Shown here: positions 14,173-22,140 of the stretch, piece after piece
How the letters are laid out: each line of letters starts with the position of its first letter
Numbering within the stretch: the stretch's first letter is position 1
Assembly: GCA_910586435.1 (NCBI GenBank)
Contig: CAJUGT010000026.1
Span: forward strand, 1 to 25,249
Direction of reading: 5' to 3'
DNA: 25,249 nt
Source: an uncultured Acetatifactor sp.
Lineage (GTDB): Bacteria; Bacillota; Clostridia; Lachnospirales; Lachnospiraceae
Program-made: the position numbers and the translations under genes
The notes under the pieces: generated by a model
The model's input: only the letters and a program-made list of their open reading frames with translations
The model's database searches: none
What the model was told of the DNA's origin: nothing

Positions 14173-16537
14173 CTTTGCCTCCTTCTGGGAATTCCGCCAT
14201 ACTGCTTTCTCCGATACCACAATTTACATCCGGCGGTCCGGTCATGACAGGAAGGTTGGACGGTTCCTCTATGTACCTGACTTTGATTTCTCCCCTGCGG
14301 TATCGTACATCCCCCTTTGTGGTCCAATCCACCTTTCGTTCCCGGTCCCAATAGGAAAGGAATGTGACGCAGTACTCTCCCTGTTCATATCCGTACCCAT
14401 CCCCGGAATCTTCATACAGCTCAAACTTTCCGTCAGCTCCTGTGTACACCCACAGACAAATATCGCCTCCTTCCATACAGGCAGTGCTTTCTTTTGGCTC
14501 CATTGTAGGTAGGATCGCTCCGGCTCTTACAAAAACCGGTATCCTGTCAAGGGACAATTCCACTGCCAGTTCCTGCCCTCCGGAGTACTTTTGATTGGTA
14601 TGGAAGTCATACCAGTCCGCACCCTCGGGAAGATACACCTTCCACTCCTCTTTTGGAACGTCAACGGGAACACTGTTTTTCAGATAATACATGGGTTCCG
14701 TCACCGGGCATATCATAAGCGCAGGCCCAAACATATACTGCTGTGAAATCCCAGCGGCTTTTGTATCTTCCGGAAAGTCGTATAGAAGCGGCCGCATCAT
14801 AATATTGTCCATTCTCCACACTGCCCCTGCCAGGGAATAAATATATGGCAGCAGTCTGTACCGAAGCAGCGCTCCTTGATACAAGGCGTCAAAAAATGGC
14901 TCTCCACGCCTGCCGAATTGCCAGGGCTCCCGCATACAATCCGTACCGTGGCTCCTGAATATGGGAAGGAATACACCAAATTGAAACCACCTTACATATA
15001 ACTCCCTGTATCCCATGTCCTCTATTCCATCCTCAAAGTCACCATTCCAATACCACTGCTCCCCTTTCTTTACAAAAAAAGCCCCAATGTCCAGAGTCCA
15101 ATAAGGCAGCCCGCTGACGCAAAATTGCAGCCCTGCCACAATCTGTCTTTTCAAAGTCTCCCAGCTGGCAGAGATATCTCCTGACCATACGATTGCGCCA
15201 TAGTTCTGACTGCCTGTGTATCCGCTTCTGGTCAGATTTACCACACGCTTTTCTTCCGTTATGCCTCTCTGCCCCTCATATATTCCTTTTGTATGATATA
15301 GCCCAAAAGTGTTTGCTTTTTCCAAAGGCATCAATTTTCCCGCTTCTTCCAGAAATTCCTGATACATTTCCCCTGCGGGAGGTTTCTTCCTCCGCTCCCA
15401 CTCCGGCGTCACCGGTTCACAGGAATCCGTCCACCATGCGTCAATATCATATCGGAATAATCCTCTCTCCACCTGGTTCCAATACATTTTACGTCCATCT
15501 TCACCTAACGCATTATAAATATTACTGTCAGAAAGCAATAATCCTGCCTCCTGAAATTCCTTGTAATTCTCACTTTTCAAATCCATCATGGGCCAGACAG
15601 ACATCATAAAATGTACCCCCAGCCTGTGCAGAGAGCGAACCATTTCCGCAGGGTCCGGAAAACGTTCTTCGTCAAAAGATTTCTGCCCCCACAATCCCTC
15701 TTTCCATGACATCCAATCCAAAATGAGCCCATCCACAGGGAAACCAATCGCTCTGAATCTTTCCGCCGTATGGATAATCTCTTCCGCAGTCTCATATCGT
15801 TCACGGGACTGCAAATAGCCAAAAATCCATTTGGGCAGCATGGAAGCACATCCTGTGAGCCTGCGAAATCCCCTGACAGTCTCTTCCATGTTTCCCTCAA
15901 TAAAAAAATAATCCAGGTATTTGTCTGCCTCTGTATACAAATAGGGACCATACTGTGTATCATCAAAAATAACCGGCCCCTGTGTGGAAAGCAGGATTCC
16001 ATACCCCCTGTCAGATACCAGCATAGGAATCGGCACTTTCAGATTGGCCTGATGAAGATATTGTGTGGTATGCCGCAGGTTCCATATGCCCTCTTCTGCC
16101 TGACCCAGCCCATAGAGCGCTTCTTCCCTGTCAAACGCAAAAGAAATCCTGGTGTGATATGACACTGTCTCCCAGGACTTGAACTCTTCTATCTCCTTGC
16201 TCTCCTGCGGGGCTTCACGCAAAAGAAGCTTCCCATCCTTTCTTTCATACCTGATGGAGCCGCTCATAGGGTCAACTTTTACCACCAGGGAATCCGTATG
16301 TATACATATATCCTGCCCATCTTCCGTATGATTCCATTTCCCGGTACCGTACAGGTCCCCAAACGCCTCTCCCTGCCCTGCCGGAAAGAGACCGTTTTCC
16401 GCATAAGAGACACGGATAATGTTGGCCGTCTGGGGCACAATCCTTATGGTACCTGACTCCTGTTCCAGAAATAACGCATCCCCTGTCCGATATACTTTTC
16501 TGATTTCTCTTCTTTTTCTCTTCATTACACGCAGCAT
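14162..16537 (-). CDS. Glycoside hydrolase family 31 (alpha-xylosidase/alpha-glucosidase type)
   Basis: This is a 791-residue retaining glycosidase without a signal peptide, so it probably acts on imported oligosaccharides. The N-terminal beta-sandwich ends near EEALYGLGQAEEGIW. The TIM barrel contains RYDIDAWWTDSCEP, with the nucleophile Asp371, and AIVWSGDISASWETL, with the acid/base Asp454. The DAWW-x-D-x-x-EP form resembles XylS/BoGH31-like alpha-xylosidases more than maltase-type enzymes, but the substrate cannot be fixed from sequence. IPVFVRAGAILP and the C-terminal beta domains are present. GGAGG lies seven bases before the ATG at 16537. It has its own promoter and is coupled to the ACT gene. 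Confidence 0.93.
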   Translation of the reverse strand: MLRVMKRKRREIRKVYRTGDALFLEQESGTIRIVPQTANIIRVSYAENGLFPAGQGEAFGDLYGTGKWNHTEDGQDICIHTDSLVVKVDPMSGSIRYERKDGKLLLREAPQESKEIEEFKSWETVSYHTRISFAFDREEALYGLGQAEEGIWNLRHTTQYLHQANLKVPIPMLVSDRGYGILLSTQGPVIFDDTQYGPYLYTEADKYLDYFFIEGNMEETVRGFRRLTGCASMLPKWIFGYLQSRERYETAEEIIHTAERFRAIGFPVDGLILDWMSWKEGLWGQKSFDEERFPDPAEMVRSLHRLGVHFMMSVWPMMDLKSENYKEFQEAGLLLSDSNIYNALGEDGRKMYWNQVERGLFRYDIDAWWTDSCEPVTPEWERRKKPPAGEMYQEFLEEAGKLMPLEKANTFGLYHTKGIYEGQRGITEEKRVVNLTRSGYTGSQNYGAIVWSGDISASWETLKRQIVAGLQFCVSGLPYWTLDIGAFFVKKGEQWYWNGDFEDGIEDMGYRELYVRWFQFGVFLPIFRSHGTDCMREPWQFGRRGEPFFDALYQGALLRYRLLPYIYSLAGAVWRMDNIMMRPLLYDFPEDTKAAGISQQYMFGPALMICPVTEPMYYLKNSVPVDVPKEEWKVYLPEGADWYDFHTNQKYSGGQELAVELSLDRIPVFVRAGAILPTMEPKESTACMEGGDICLWVYTGADGKFELYEDSGDGYGYEQGEYCVTFLSYWDRERKVDWTTKGDVRYRRGEIKVRYIEEPSNLPVMTGPPDVNCGIGESSMAEFPEGGKGEN

Positions 16538-16583
16538 AATGTTCCCTCCACAAAGTTATCAGCGATAGCCTCTCTGATTGTAT

Positions 16584-16611
16584 ATTATAACACACTTATC
16601 CAATGATACAA
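16584..16611 (-). promoter_or_regulatory. Promoter of the GH31 gene with a flanking inverted repeat
   Basis: TTGTAT (16606-16611), a 16-bp spacer and a perfect TATAAT (16584-16589) on the minus strand lie about 47 bp before the GH31 start. The inverted repeat GATTGTAT (16576-16583) / ATACAATC (16606-16613) brackets the promoter and could be a repressor operator, as is common for sugar-utilisation genes. Confidence 0.6.
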
Positions 16612-16634
16612 TCACATAACTCCATGTTGCGGAT

Positions 16635-17786
16635 TCAGGACTTGCGCCTGTTGAAAACCTGAACCATCAAAAGTATTCCGTCAAAATAAGTGAAAAAGGG
16701 TAAGATGGACAGGCAACTGGTCATCGCGTCCTGGGCAGTATCCCGGTATCCCAGACCAGTGCGACCTCCCACCTCGATAAAGGAGGCAAAACGTGAAAAC
16801 ATGACATTAATCTCAGACTGGTACAGTGTCCATGTGTTAATGAGCGTGTTCATGCCCTCGTGGGGTGTTTTGATCTGAAGCTTCCGGCACTTGTCCTCCC
16901 AATAGCACTGCATATCCGCAAACGCAAAATCCACCTGTTCCAAATCGCTGAACTTCTCCCGCACCCTGTTCCCCGTCGTCCGATTCCCCTCGCCGAGCAT
17001 ATAGACAAGTCGTACTTCCTGACCCGGTTCCAACATCAGATTCTTTTGCAGGCTGCCGCAGTGATTTCCGCCTTTTTCAAAGGAACCGCTGCATTTCCCT
17101 TCTGCTACCGCCGCCGGATTGCTCTCCGTGTGGTAAAGTCCCAGAAATACATCCCGCATACAGTCAAAACCGTCCGGGTCAAAGTTCGCCGTAAAATATT
17201 GGTAGCCCTCCGGCTCATAAAACAAATCTTCTTCTATGACACCATTCTCATAAGAACTGCCTGCGCAGTAAAGGCTCATCTGGAAGTTCTGGTTGTCAAT
17301 GTTGATGGAGTGAAAGGAAAATTCCAGATAGGAGAACACACTGATGTCTCGTGCCTGATCTCCTGTATTTTTAATCCGTACATCCCACAACAGCACATTT
17401 TCTCCCCGTGGAATAAACATGGTCTGGGATGCCTCCAATCCTCTGTAACGGCATTCGTAGACCGTATAGGACATGCCATGGCGGCAGCGGTACACGGCCT
17501 CTGTGAAAGGTTTTGCCATCGGCTGCCAGGAGATGCTGTAATAATCCCCATCCGTGTTGTCCCGGATATAAATATAGTAACCCGGACGGTCCATCGGAAC
17601 GCTGTTGCCGTGAAAACGACTGATCCTGTGATACTCGGGAGTCTTGTAAAAAGAATACCCCCCTGCCGTGTGATTGACTACGGCCGCCATGTCCTCCACA
17701 CCAAGATAATTGGTCCACGAAGTGGGCAGATCCATCCTCTCAATTACATATTCCCTGCGCACATTGTCAAAATATCCATATCTCAT
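16635..17786 (-). pseudogene. Truncated GH94-type glycoside phosphorylase (cellobiose/chitobiose phosphorylase-like), N-terminal half
   Basis: Intact GH94 phosphorylases are about 800 residues and split a disaccharide with phosphate into sugar-1-phosphate plus sugar. This frame has 383 residues. It shows the family start (RYGYFDNVRREYVIERMDLP), VNHTAGGYSFYK, VYRCRHGMSYTVYECRYRG and, at about 340-355, IEVGGRTGLGYRDTAQDAM, the beginning of the catalytic (alpha/alpha)6 domain. After DAM the family similarity stops; 28 unrelated residues precede a TGA, and the promoter and start of GH31 follow within 100 bp. The catalytic-domain half is therefore deleted. The start is good (GGGAGG seven bases before ATG), so a short protein may still be made, but it should have no phosphorolysis activity. 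A long antisense frame across it is a shadow. Confidence 0.8.
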
Positions 17787-17948
17787 ACAACATCCTCCCT
17801 TGACTGTTTGCCATCAATATCAACCTTGCTTATGGTTCTAAGTATATCTGACCTGTCCAAAAGGCGGAATTGTCATATTTGTTGTTTCTTATCCCATTTT
17901 GTCATCCTCCTGTGAACCATTTGCTGCGCCTGCCTAAGCCAATCAAAG

Positions 17949-18060
17949 ACCCCGCTGCAAGCAACGGGGTATCAAGCTTGCAACGCCCCAAGGGGCGGGG
18001 TATTTGACCCTCGCAGCATTCGCCAACTGTCCGTGCAAGCACGGCCGCTTGGCTCATTGC
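17949..18060. repeat. GC-rich intergenic element with three consecutive palindromes (REP-like)
   Basis: Three short palindromes with AA at the centre follow one another: ACCCCG-c-TGC-AA-GCA-a-CGGGGT (17949-17970), CGCCCC-AA-GGGGCG (17984-17997) and CCGTGC-AA-GCACGG (18031-18044). GGGT-ATTTG-ACCC links the second and third. The composition is far more GC-rich than flanking DNA. A 51-codon frame on the minus strand (18057 to 17902, starting MSQAAVLARTVGECCEG) crosses it. This organisation is typical of dispersed intergenic repeats; other copies must be sought in the genome. The rest of the gap 17787-18196 holds the GH94 leader (17787-17900) and a terminator. Confidence 0.6.
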
Positions 18061-18072
18061 CCGCGGGAATAA

Positions 18073-18108
18073 AAAAAGCGCCTATCATCCTGTGACAGAA
18101 CGCTTTTT
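18073..18108 (-). terminator. Intrinsic terminator of uxuA
   Basis: In the minus direction, AAAAAGCG, a 20-base loop, then CGC followed by seven T residues forms an 8-bp stem about 90 bp past the uxuA stop. The A-tract before the stem also makes it work as a weak bidirectional terminator. Confidence 0.7.
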
Positions 18109-18196
18109 CCTATCTGCATGTGACTTTTTTGTTTTTATAAATTTTACATCCCCGCAACAAGAAACCTAGAGCGTGTTTTGCATGTTTCCGTTTCTG

Positions 18197-19264
18197 TCAT
18201 TTGGATGCCGTCCGTTTGTTTTTCTCTGCCGCCTCCCAGAGACCATTCAGGTAAGTCGCCCCCAATGCCCTGTCGTACAGCCCGTATCCCGGCCTGCCAG
18301 TCTCACCCCAAATCATCCTGCCATGGTCCGGGCGGATATATCCGTCAAAGCCATTGTCATGCAATGCTTTTATAATCTCATACATGTCCAGAGAACCACA
18401 GGAAGAAAGATGCGCTCGCTCCTCAAACCCCTTTCCGTCCGGAAGCACCGCAACATTTCGCATATGAACAAAATGAATACGCCCCATAGCGGCATATTTT
18501 GCCGCCATTTTTGCCACATCGTTGCGGCAGCTGCATCCCAGAGAACCCGTGCATAAGGTAATTCCATTGTTGGGAACATCCACCAGCTTCAGAAAACGAT
18601 CCAGATTCTTCTCGTCAGTAATAATCCTTGGAAGCCCAAAAATACTCCAACACGGATCATCCTCATGAATTGCCATATTAATGCCGCATTCCCTTGCAGC
18701 CGGAATGACCTTCTCCAAAAAATATTGCAAATTTGCCCATAACTTTTCTTCCGTCATGGATTGGTATTGTGCCACCACACTGCGAAGCCCTTCCCTGGAA
18801 TAACTTGCGTCCCAACCGGGTAATGTCAAATCGCTGTCGCTCTCCAGAGGATTCACCGCATCTACCTGCTCCTGATAATAGGCAAGGGTAGTGGAACCAT
18901 CCGGCAGTGGATGCGCAAGTTCCGTTCTGGTCCAGTCAAACACCGGCATGAAATTATAACAGACACATTTAACCCCTGCTTCAGCTACACGGCGTATATT
19001 CTCACAATAATTCTCAATATATAAATCTCTGTCAGGTTTCCCCAACTTAATATCCTCATGGACAGGAATACTTTCCACCACTTCAAAATGCATTCCGTTC
19101 TCTTCAATCTGTTGTTTCAGGCGCGCAATGCTCTCCTTGGACCACACCTGCCCCACCGCCACATCATACACCGCCGTGACAATGGTGTGCATCCCGGGAA
19201 TCTGACGTATATTGTCAAGTGTCACCTTATCTTCCTGCCCATACCACCGAAAAGAAAGCTTCAT
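18197..19264 (-). CDS. uxuA: Mannonate dehydratase UxuA
   Basis: UxuA converts D-mannonate to 2-keto-3-deoxy-D-gluconate, the last step before KDG kinase in glucuronate breakdown. The 355-residue sequence has the family start KLSFRWYGQEDKVTLDNIRQIPG and the conserved CYNFMPVFDWTRTEL. The TIM-barrel metal-site blocks are NMAIHEDDP, TLCTGSLGCSCRND, IHFVHMRNV and YIRPDHGRMIWGE. The start at 19264 is preceded by GAAGG; adjacent in-frame ATG (19267) and GTG (19279) starts would add 1 or 5 residues. No other hexuronate genes lie in the window, so it stands alone with the GH31 and GH94 remnants as a sugar region. Confidence 0.95.
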   Translation of the reverse strand: MKLSFRWYGQEDKVTLDNIRQIPGMHTIVTAVYDVAVGQVWSKESIARLKQQIEENGMHFEVVESIPVHEDIKLGKPDRDLYIENYCENIRRVAEAGVKCVCYNFMPVFDWTRTELAHPLPDGSTTLAYYQEQVDAVNPLESDSDLTLPGWDASYSREGLRSVVAQYQSMTEEKLWANLQYFLEKVIPAARECGINMAIHEDDPCWSIFGLPRIITDEKNLDRFLKLVDVPNNGITLCTGSLGCSCRNDVAKMAAKYAAMGRIHFVHMRNVAVLPDGKGFEERAHLSSCGSLDMYEIIKALHDNGFDGYIRPDHGRMIWGETGRPGYGLYDRALGATYLNGLWEAAEKNKRTASK

Positions 19265-19469
19265 CATTTCCTTCTCCACTTCTTGATAATTTTACATACA
19301 AACAGTATGACCCCAAAATAAATTCATATACATGGCCTATCATCCTGTTTTTTACAGATTAGCGGATTTCCCATGGATAATATGCCCGCAATATGATACT
19401 ATTGAAACAGCAATGCCCGTTCATTAACAAACATAACGTTCGGCATAAAAACAGCAAAGGAGTTCACAG

Positions 19470-20486
19470 ATGAAAAAAACAAAATTATGGCTCACAGCGA
19501 TTCTAACCTCAGTCAGTTTTATTTTGTCCGCATGCAGTCAGACAGCCACAAATACTTTCATGGATTCCGTTCCTGCCTTTGGACACGAATCCAACGAACA
19601 CTCGGTTTCAAACGGCGGTACATCTTCAAACGGCAGTACATCCTATGGGACGGCCCTTAATACAGAGAATTCGGCGCCGGGAACCACTATCTCCCTTGAA
19701 AATATTCCTCCCTATGCGGAAGAGCCTTACATTACTGTCAATGATAATATCCCCTATTTTACGGAAGAGGAATTGAGTACAGAGTCCTTTGAATTATATA
19801 GTGAATTAGATGATTTAGGACGCTGTCAGACAGCTTACGCCTCCATTGGAACAGATCTCATGCCAACTGAAAAGCGGGGCAGCATCAGCCAGATAAAGCC
19901 CACCGGATGGCATGCGGTCAAATATGATTCTGTTGAAGGTCATTACCTGTACAACAGATGCCATTTAATCGGCTTTCAGCTGTCAGGCGAAAACGCCAAT
20001 GCTCAAAACCTTATTACAGGCACAAGATATATGAATGTAACAGGAATGCTGCCTTTTGAAAATATGGTTGCCGATTATGTGAAAGAAAGCGAAAATCATG
20101 TGATGTACCGTGTAACCCCCATTTTTGAAGGCGACAATCTGTTGGCCTCCGGCGTATTGATAGAGGCCCAATCCGTAGAAGACAAAGGCAAAAGCATATT
20201 ATTTTGTGTATATGTATACAATGTGCAGCCCGGAATCGCCATTGATTACGCCACCGGCGAAAGCCGTCTGGATCCCAACAGTACACTGACCAACAAGACA
20301 GATAACCCTGCTGTCACACCTGCGCCGGAAATCACCTATATTCTAAATACCAATACCCTGAAATTTCACTATCCTGATTGCTCTGGTCTGGAAAAAGTAA
20401 AAGAAGAGAACATAAAGAAATTTGTCGGGGACAGAGAAGAAATTATATCACAGGGATACCTTCCCTGCAAAATATGCAATCCATAA
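19470..20486 (+). CDS. Secreted DNA/RNA non-specific endonuclease lipoprotein (NUC domain)
   Basis: This 338-residue protein starts with a lipoprotein signal ending in LSAC (Cys22) and a Ser/Thr/Asn-rich linker to about residue 75. The NUC (beta-beta-alpha-metal) domain contains YNRCHLIGFQLSGENANAQN, with general-base His165 and the metal-binding Asn of NAQN. The usual DRGH motif is replaced by NRCH, as in streptococcal-type extracellular DNases. The last ~50 residues (YILNTNTLKFHYPDCSG and GYLPCKICNP) form a Cys/His motif resembling an Ada-type zinc site, known at the C-terminus of clostridial secreted nucleases. AAAGGAG lies seven bases before the ATG. It is the only large plus-strand gene and is divergent from uxuA. 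Likely roles are DNA scavenging or uptake at the cell surface. Confidence 0.9.
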   Translation: MKKTKLWLTAILTSVSFILSACSQTATNTFMDSVPAFGHESNEHSVSNGGTSSNGSTSYGTALNTENSAPGTTISLENIPPYAEEPYITVNDNIPYFTEEELSTESFELYSELDDLGRCQTAYASIGTDLMPTEKRGSISQIKPTGWHAVKYDSVEGHYLYNRCHLIGFQLSGENANAQNLITGTRYMNVTGMLPFENMVADYVKESENHVMYRVTPIFEGDNLLASGVLIEAQSVEDKGKSILFCVYVYNVQPGIAIDYATGESRLDPNSTLTNKTDNPAVTPAPEITYILNTNTLKFHYPDCSGLEKVKEENIKKFVGDREEIISQGYLPCKICNP

Positions 20487-20827
20487 TACTATCAAAAAGG
20501 GGTTGTGGCATTGGGCAGACAAAGTACCATATACAGTACCAGGTGCTGTAATATATGTCCCACAAAAATCTATATCCTGTATATCGAAGCCTTAATGCGG
20601 CAGCCCTTATAATCTGTACGTTAATTTCAGGAAGGAATGTTCTTGAAGGTTTGCGAATCCGGCACAAAAAACCCCTTTCCATTGTGCCTTGAGCAGAACA
20701 GCCGAAAAAATAGAGATACAAAAATAGAGATATAAATAGAAATAGATAACTTACATGTGAATTGTGATTATTAATTTGATACTTTTGAATTATATGAACC
20801 TACATCCAAAAAATTATATAAAAATAA
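20487..20827. other. Gap between nuclease gene and tRNA, no convincing gene
   Basis: This AT-rich stretch has no supported coding frame. It holds a 7-bp hairpin GGCACAA/TTGTGCC (20661-20688, 14-base loop) without a T-tract, a short GTAC palindromic run at about 20526-20542, and a purine-rich run of AAATAGAGATA repeats at about 20706-20750. No clear terminator for the nuclease gene is visible. Confidence 0.5.
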
Positions 20828-20898
20828 AGCAGATAACGGGAATCGAACCCGCCTTTCCAGCTTGGGAAGCTAGCGTTCTACCAATGAACCATATCTGC
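20828..20898 (-). tRNA. tRNA-Gly (anticodon CCC)
   Basis: The minus strand folds as a complete cloverleaf. The acceptor stem is GCAGATA/TATCTGC (seven pairs), and the D arm follows with GGTTCATTGGTAGAAC. The anticodon stem is CTAGC/GCTGG around loop TTCCCAA, giving anticodon CCC. The T arm is GCGGG-TTCGATT-CCCGT with the TTCGATT loop. The discriminator is U and CCA is not encoded. The extent is 71 nt. B. subtilis and relatives often lack a CCC glycine isoacceptor, but Clostridia commonly carry one. Confidence 0.95.
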
Positions 20899-20929
20899 AC
20901 ACTTTCTTTTCCTAACATCAGTATTCTAC

Positions 20930-21390
20930 CACAAAGATTTCAAAATTGCAATATGTATTTTTATTTTTTTATACCGCAATACTACAGTTTATTGCGCCAC
21001 ATATCGTTTTAGCCGTTTTAACTGTTTAAGCCTCTCACGAACATCTGGAGCGTATTTCAGCTTTCTTCAATTTTGAAAAAGGGTGTAGACTGCCCGGCAT
21101 CTGTCAAGCTCATCTATCTCGGCCATAGTAAATTCTACATTATGCAATAGCAAAAAGCTGTTCTAAATTAAGCTCTAGCAATTTGAAAAGCTGACGCACA
21201 TTTTGTAATTGTTCCCAAAAGAAACACAGCCTTCTATTATTTTTTGAGCTTGAATAAATGTATCTCGGCGTGTTCTTTGTCGTTATTAACTACTTTTGTT
21301 TAAGTTTTATGCAAATACACACCTGTTTTTACTTCAATTACATCATTTATTATGGCTTGCTGATTTTCTGTTGCCAAAATGTTGCCACGC
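20930..21390 (-). pseudogene. Decayed coding remnants between tRNA-Gly and GNAT gene
   Basis: On the minus strand short open stretches in changing frames look like protein but are broken by stops: AIINDVIEVKTGVYLHKT (stop), NNDKEHAEIHLFKLKK (stop), FFWEQLQNVRQLFKLLELN to LEQLFAIA (stop), MAEIDELDRCRAVYTLFQN (stop), and then RKLKYAPDVRERLKQLKRLK. I do not recognise the parent gene. The position beside a tRNA suggests the scar of a lost insertion, but no att duplication is visible in the window. Confidence 0.4.
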
Positions 21391-21394
21391 ATTT

Positions 21395-21422
21395 ATTATA
21401 GCAAAACCTTGCAATTTGACAA
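21395..21422 (-). promoter_or_regulatory. Strong promoter reading into the decayed region
   Basis: TTGTCA (21417-21422), 16 bp and a perfect TATAAT (21395-21400) on the minus strand. Just downstream is a direct repeat TGGCAACA-TTT-TGGCAACA. It faces only degraded sequence and then the tRNA-Gly gene, so it may be a leftover promoter or drive the tRNA. Confidence 0.5.
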
Positions 21423-21550
21423 CCCATTTTGGAAATGTTACACAGTAAAAAATATTTTCTCCTTAACCACCCATATTACATGGCGCTAGCACCATGTATA
21501 TCTAAGCAACAAAAAACCTTATCTGTATCTAACAATAACTGTGTGATAAT

Positions 21551-22033
21551 TTATATATTCCTTTCCATATATCCACAAGTAAATGGAAAGAAATCAAATT
21601 TCTTTGTTCCAATGTGGACAAAACCATTATCCTCATACCATTTTCTTAATATTGTGTTTTCTTCTACAATTCCAATATTCATCTTTTTGCACCCCATTTC
21701 TTTTGCCTTTATATAAGCATCCTCCAACAACTTTGCACCAATATGCTTATGACGATATTGTGGAAGAACGCATAGGTTATTAAGTTCGCACTCATTATTA
21801 TCTTGTAACGCCAATGAATAATAGCCAATAATTTTACCATCATCATAATATGCAAACATAGGTCTATGTTCATTCTTTAATTGATATAATAGTCTTTCCT
21901 CTGTTGTAGCAAATGCTGTAAAACGTGGAGCATTATCGACCGTATAACCTTGTTCGTCCGCAACCGTAATGAAGCTTTCTTTTATAACATTAACACATTC
22001 CGCAATTTCTTTTTCACGTATTTTTTTAATCAT
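21551..22033 (-). CDS. GNAT family N-acetyltransferase
   Basis: This 160-residue acetyltransferase has the acetyl-CoA-binding motif NNLCVLPQYRHKHIGAKLLE near residues 88-108 and the C-terminal ILRKWYEDNGFVHIGTKKFD typical of the fold. Members acetylate amino groups of small molecules or proteins; the substrate cannot be inferred. The codon usage is visibly more AT-rich than in the surrounding operons, compatible with horizontal gain next to the tRNA and the decayed region. The sequence GGGGGGAAG precedes the ATG at 22033. Confidence 0.88.
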   Translation of the reverse strand: MIKKIREKEIAECVNVIKESFITVADEQGYTVDNAPRFTAFATTEERLLYQLKNEHRPMFAYYDDGKIIGYYSLALQDNNECELNNLCVLPQYRHKHIGAKLLEDAYIKAKEMGCKKMNIGIVEENTILRKWYEDNGFVHIGTKKFDFFPFTCGYMERNI

Positions 22034-22140
22034 CTAAACTTCCCCCCTTAGGCAGTTTCATTTCCCCGGACCTTTTTCAGCCAAGAAAGCATTGGCTCCG
22101 CCAGACACTCTTGACACAGAAAAGTTACAAGACAGCCCAA

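Noticed and set aside
16860..17915. A 351-codon plus-strand open frame opposite the GH94 remnant
   Set aside because: It is antisense to a clearly recognisable GH94 sequence, has no ribosome site, and its translation shows no domain. It is a shadow of codon bias in the real gene.
20661..20688. Terminator of the nuclease gene
   Set aside because: The 7-bp stem has a 14-base loop, lies 175 bp past the stop codon and lacks a T-tract.
20443..20721. A 92-codon minus-strand frame after the nuclease gene
   Set aside because: Cys/Tyr-rich random-looking composition, no ribosome site, and overlap with the conserved Cys motif end of the nuclease.
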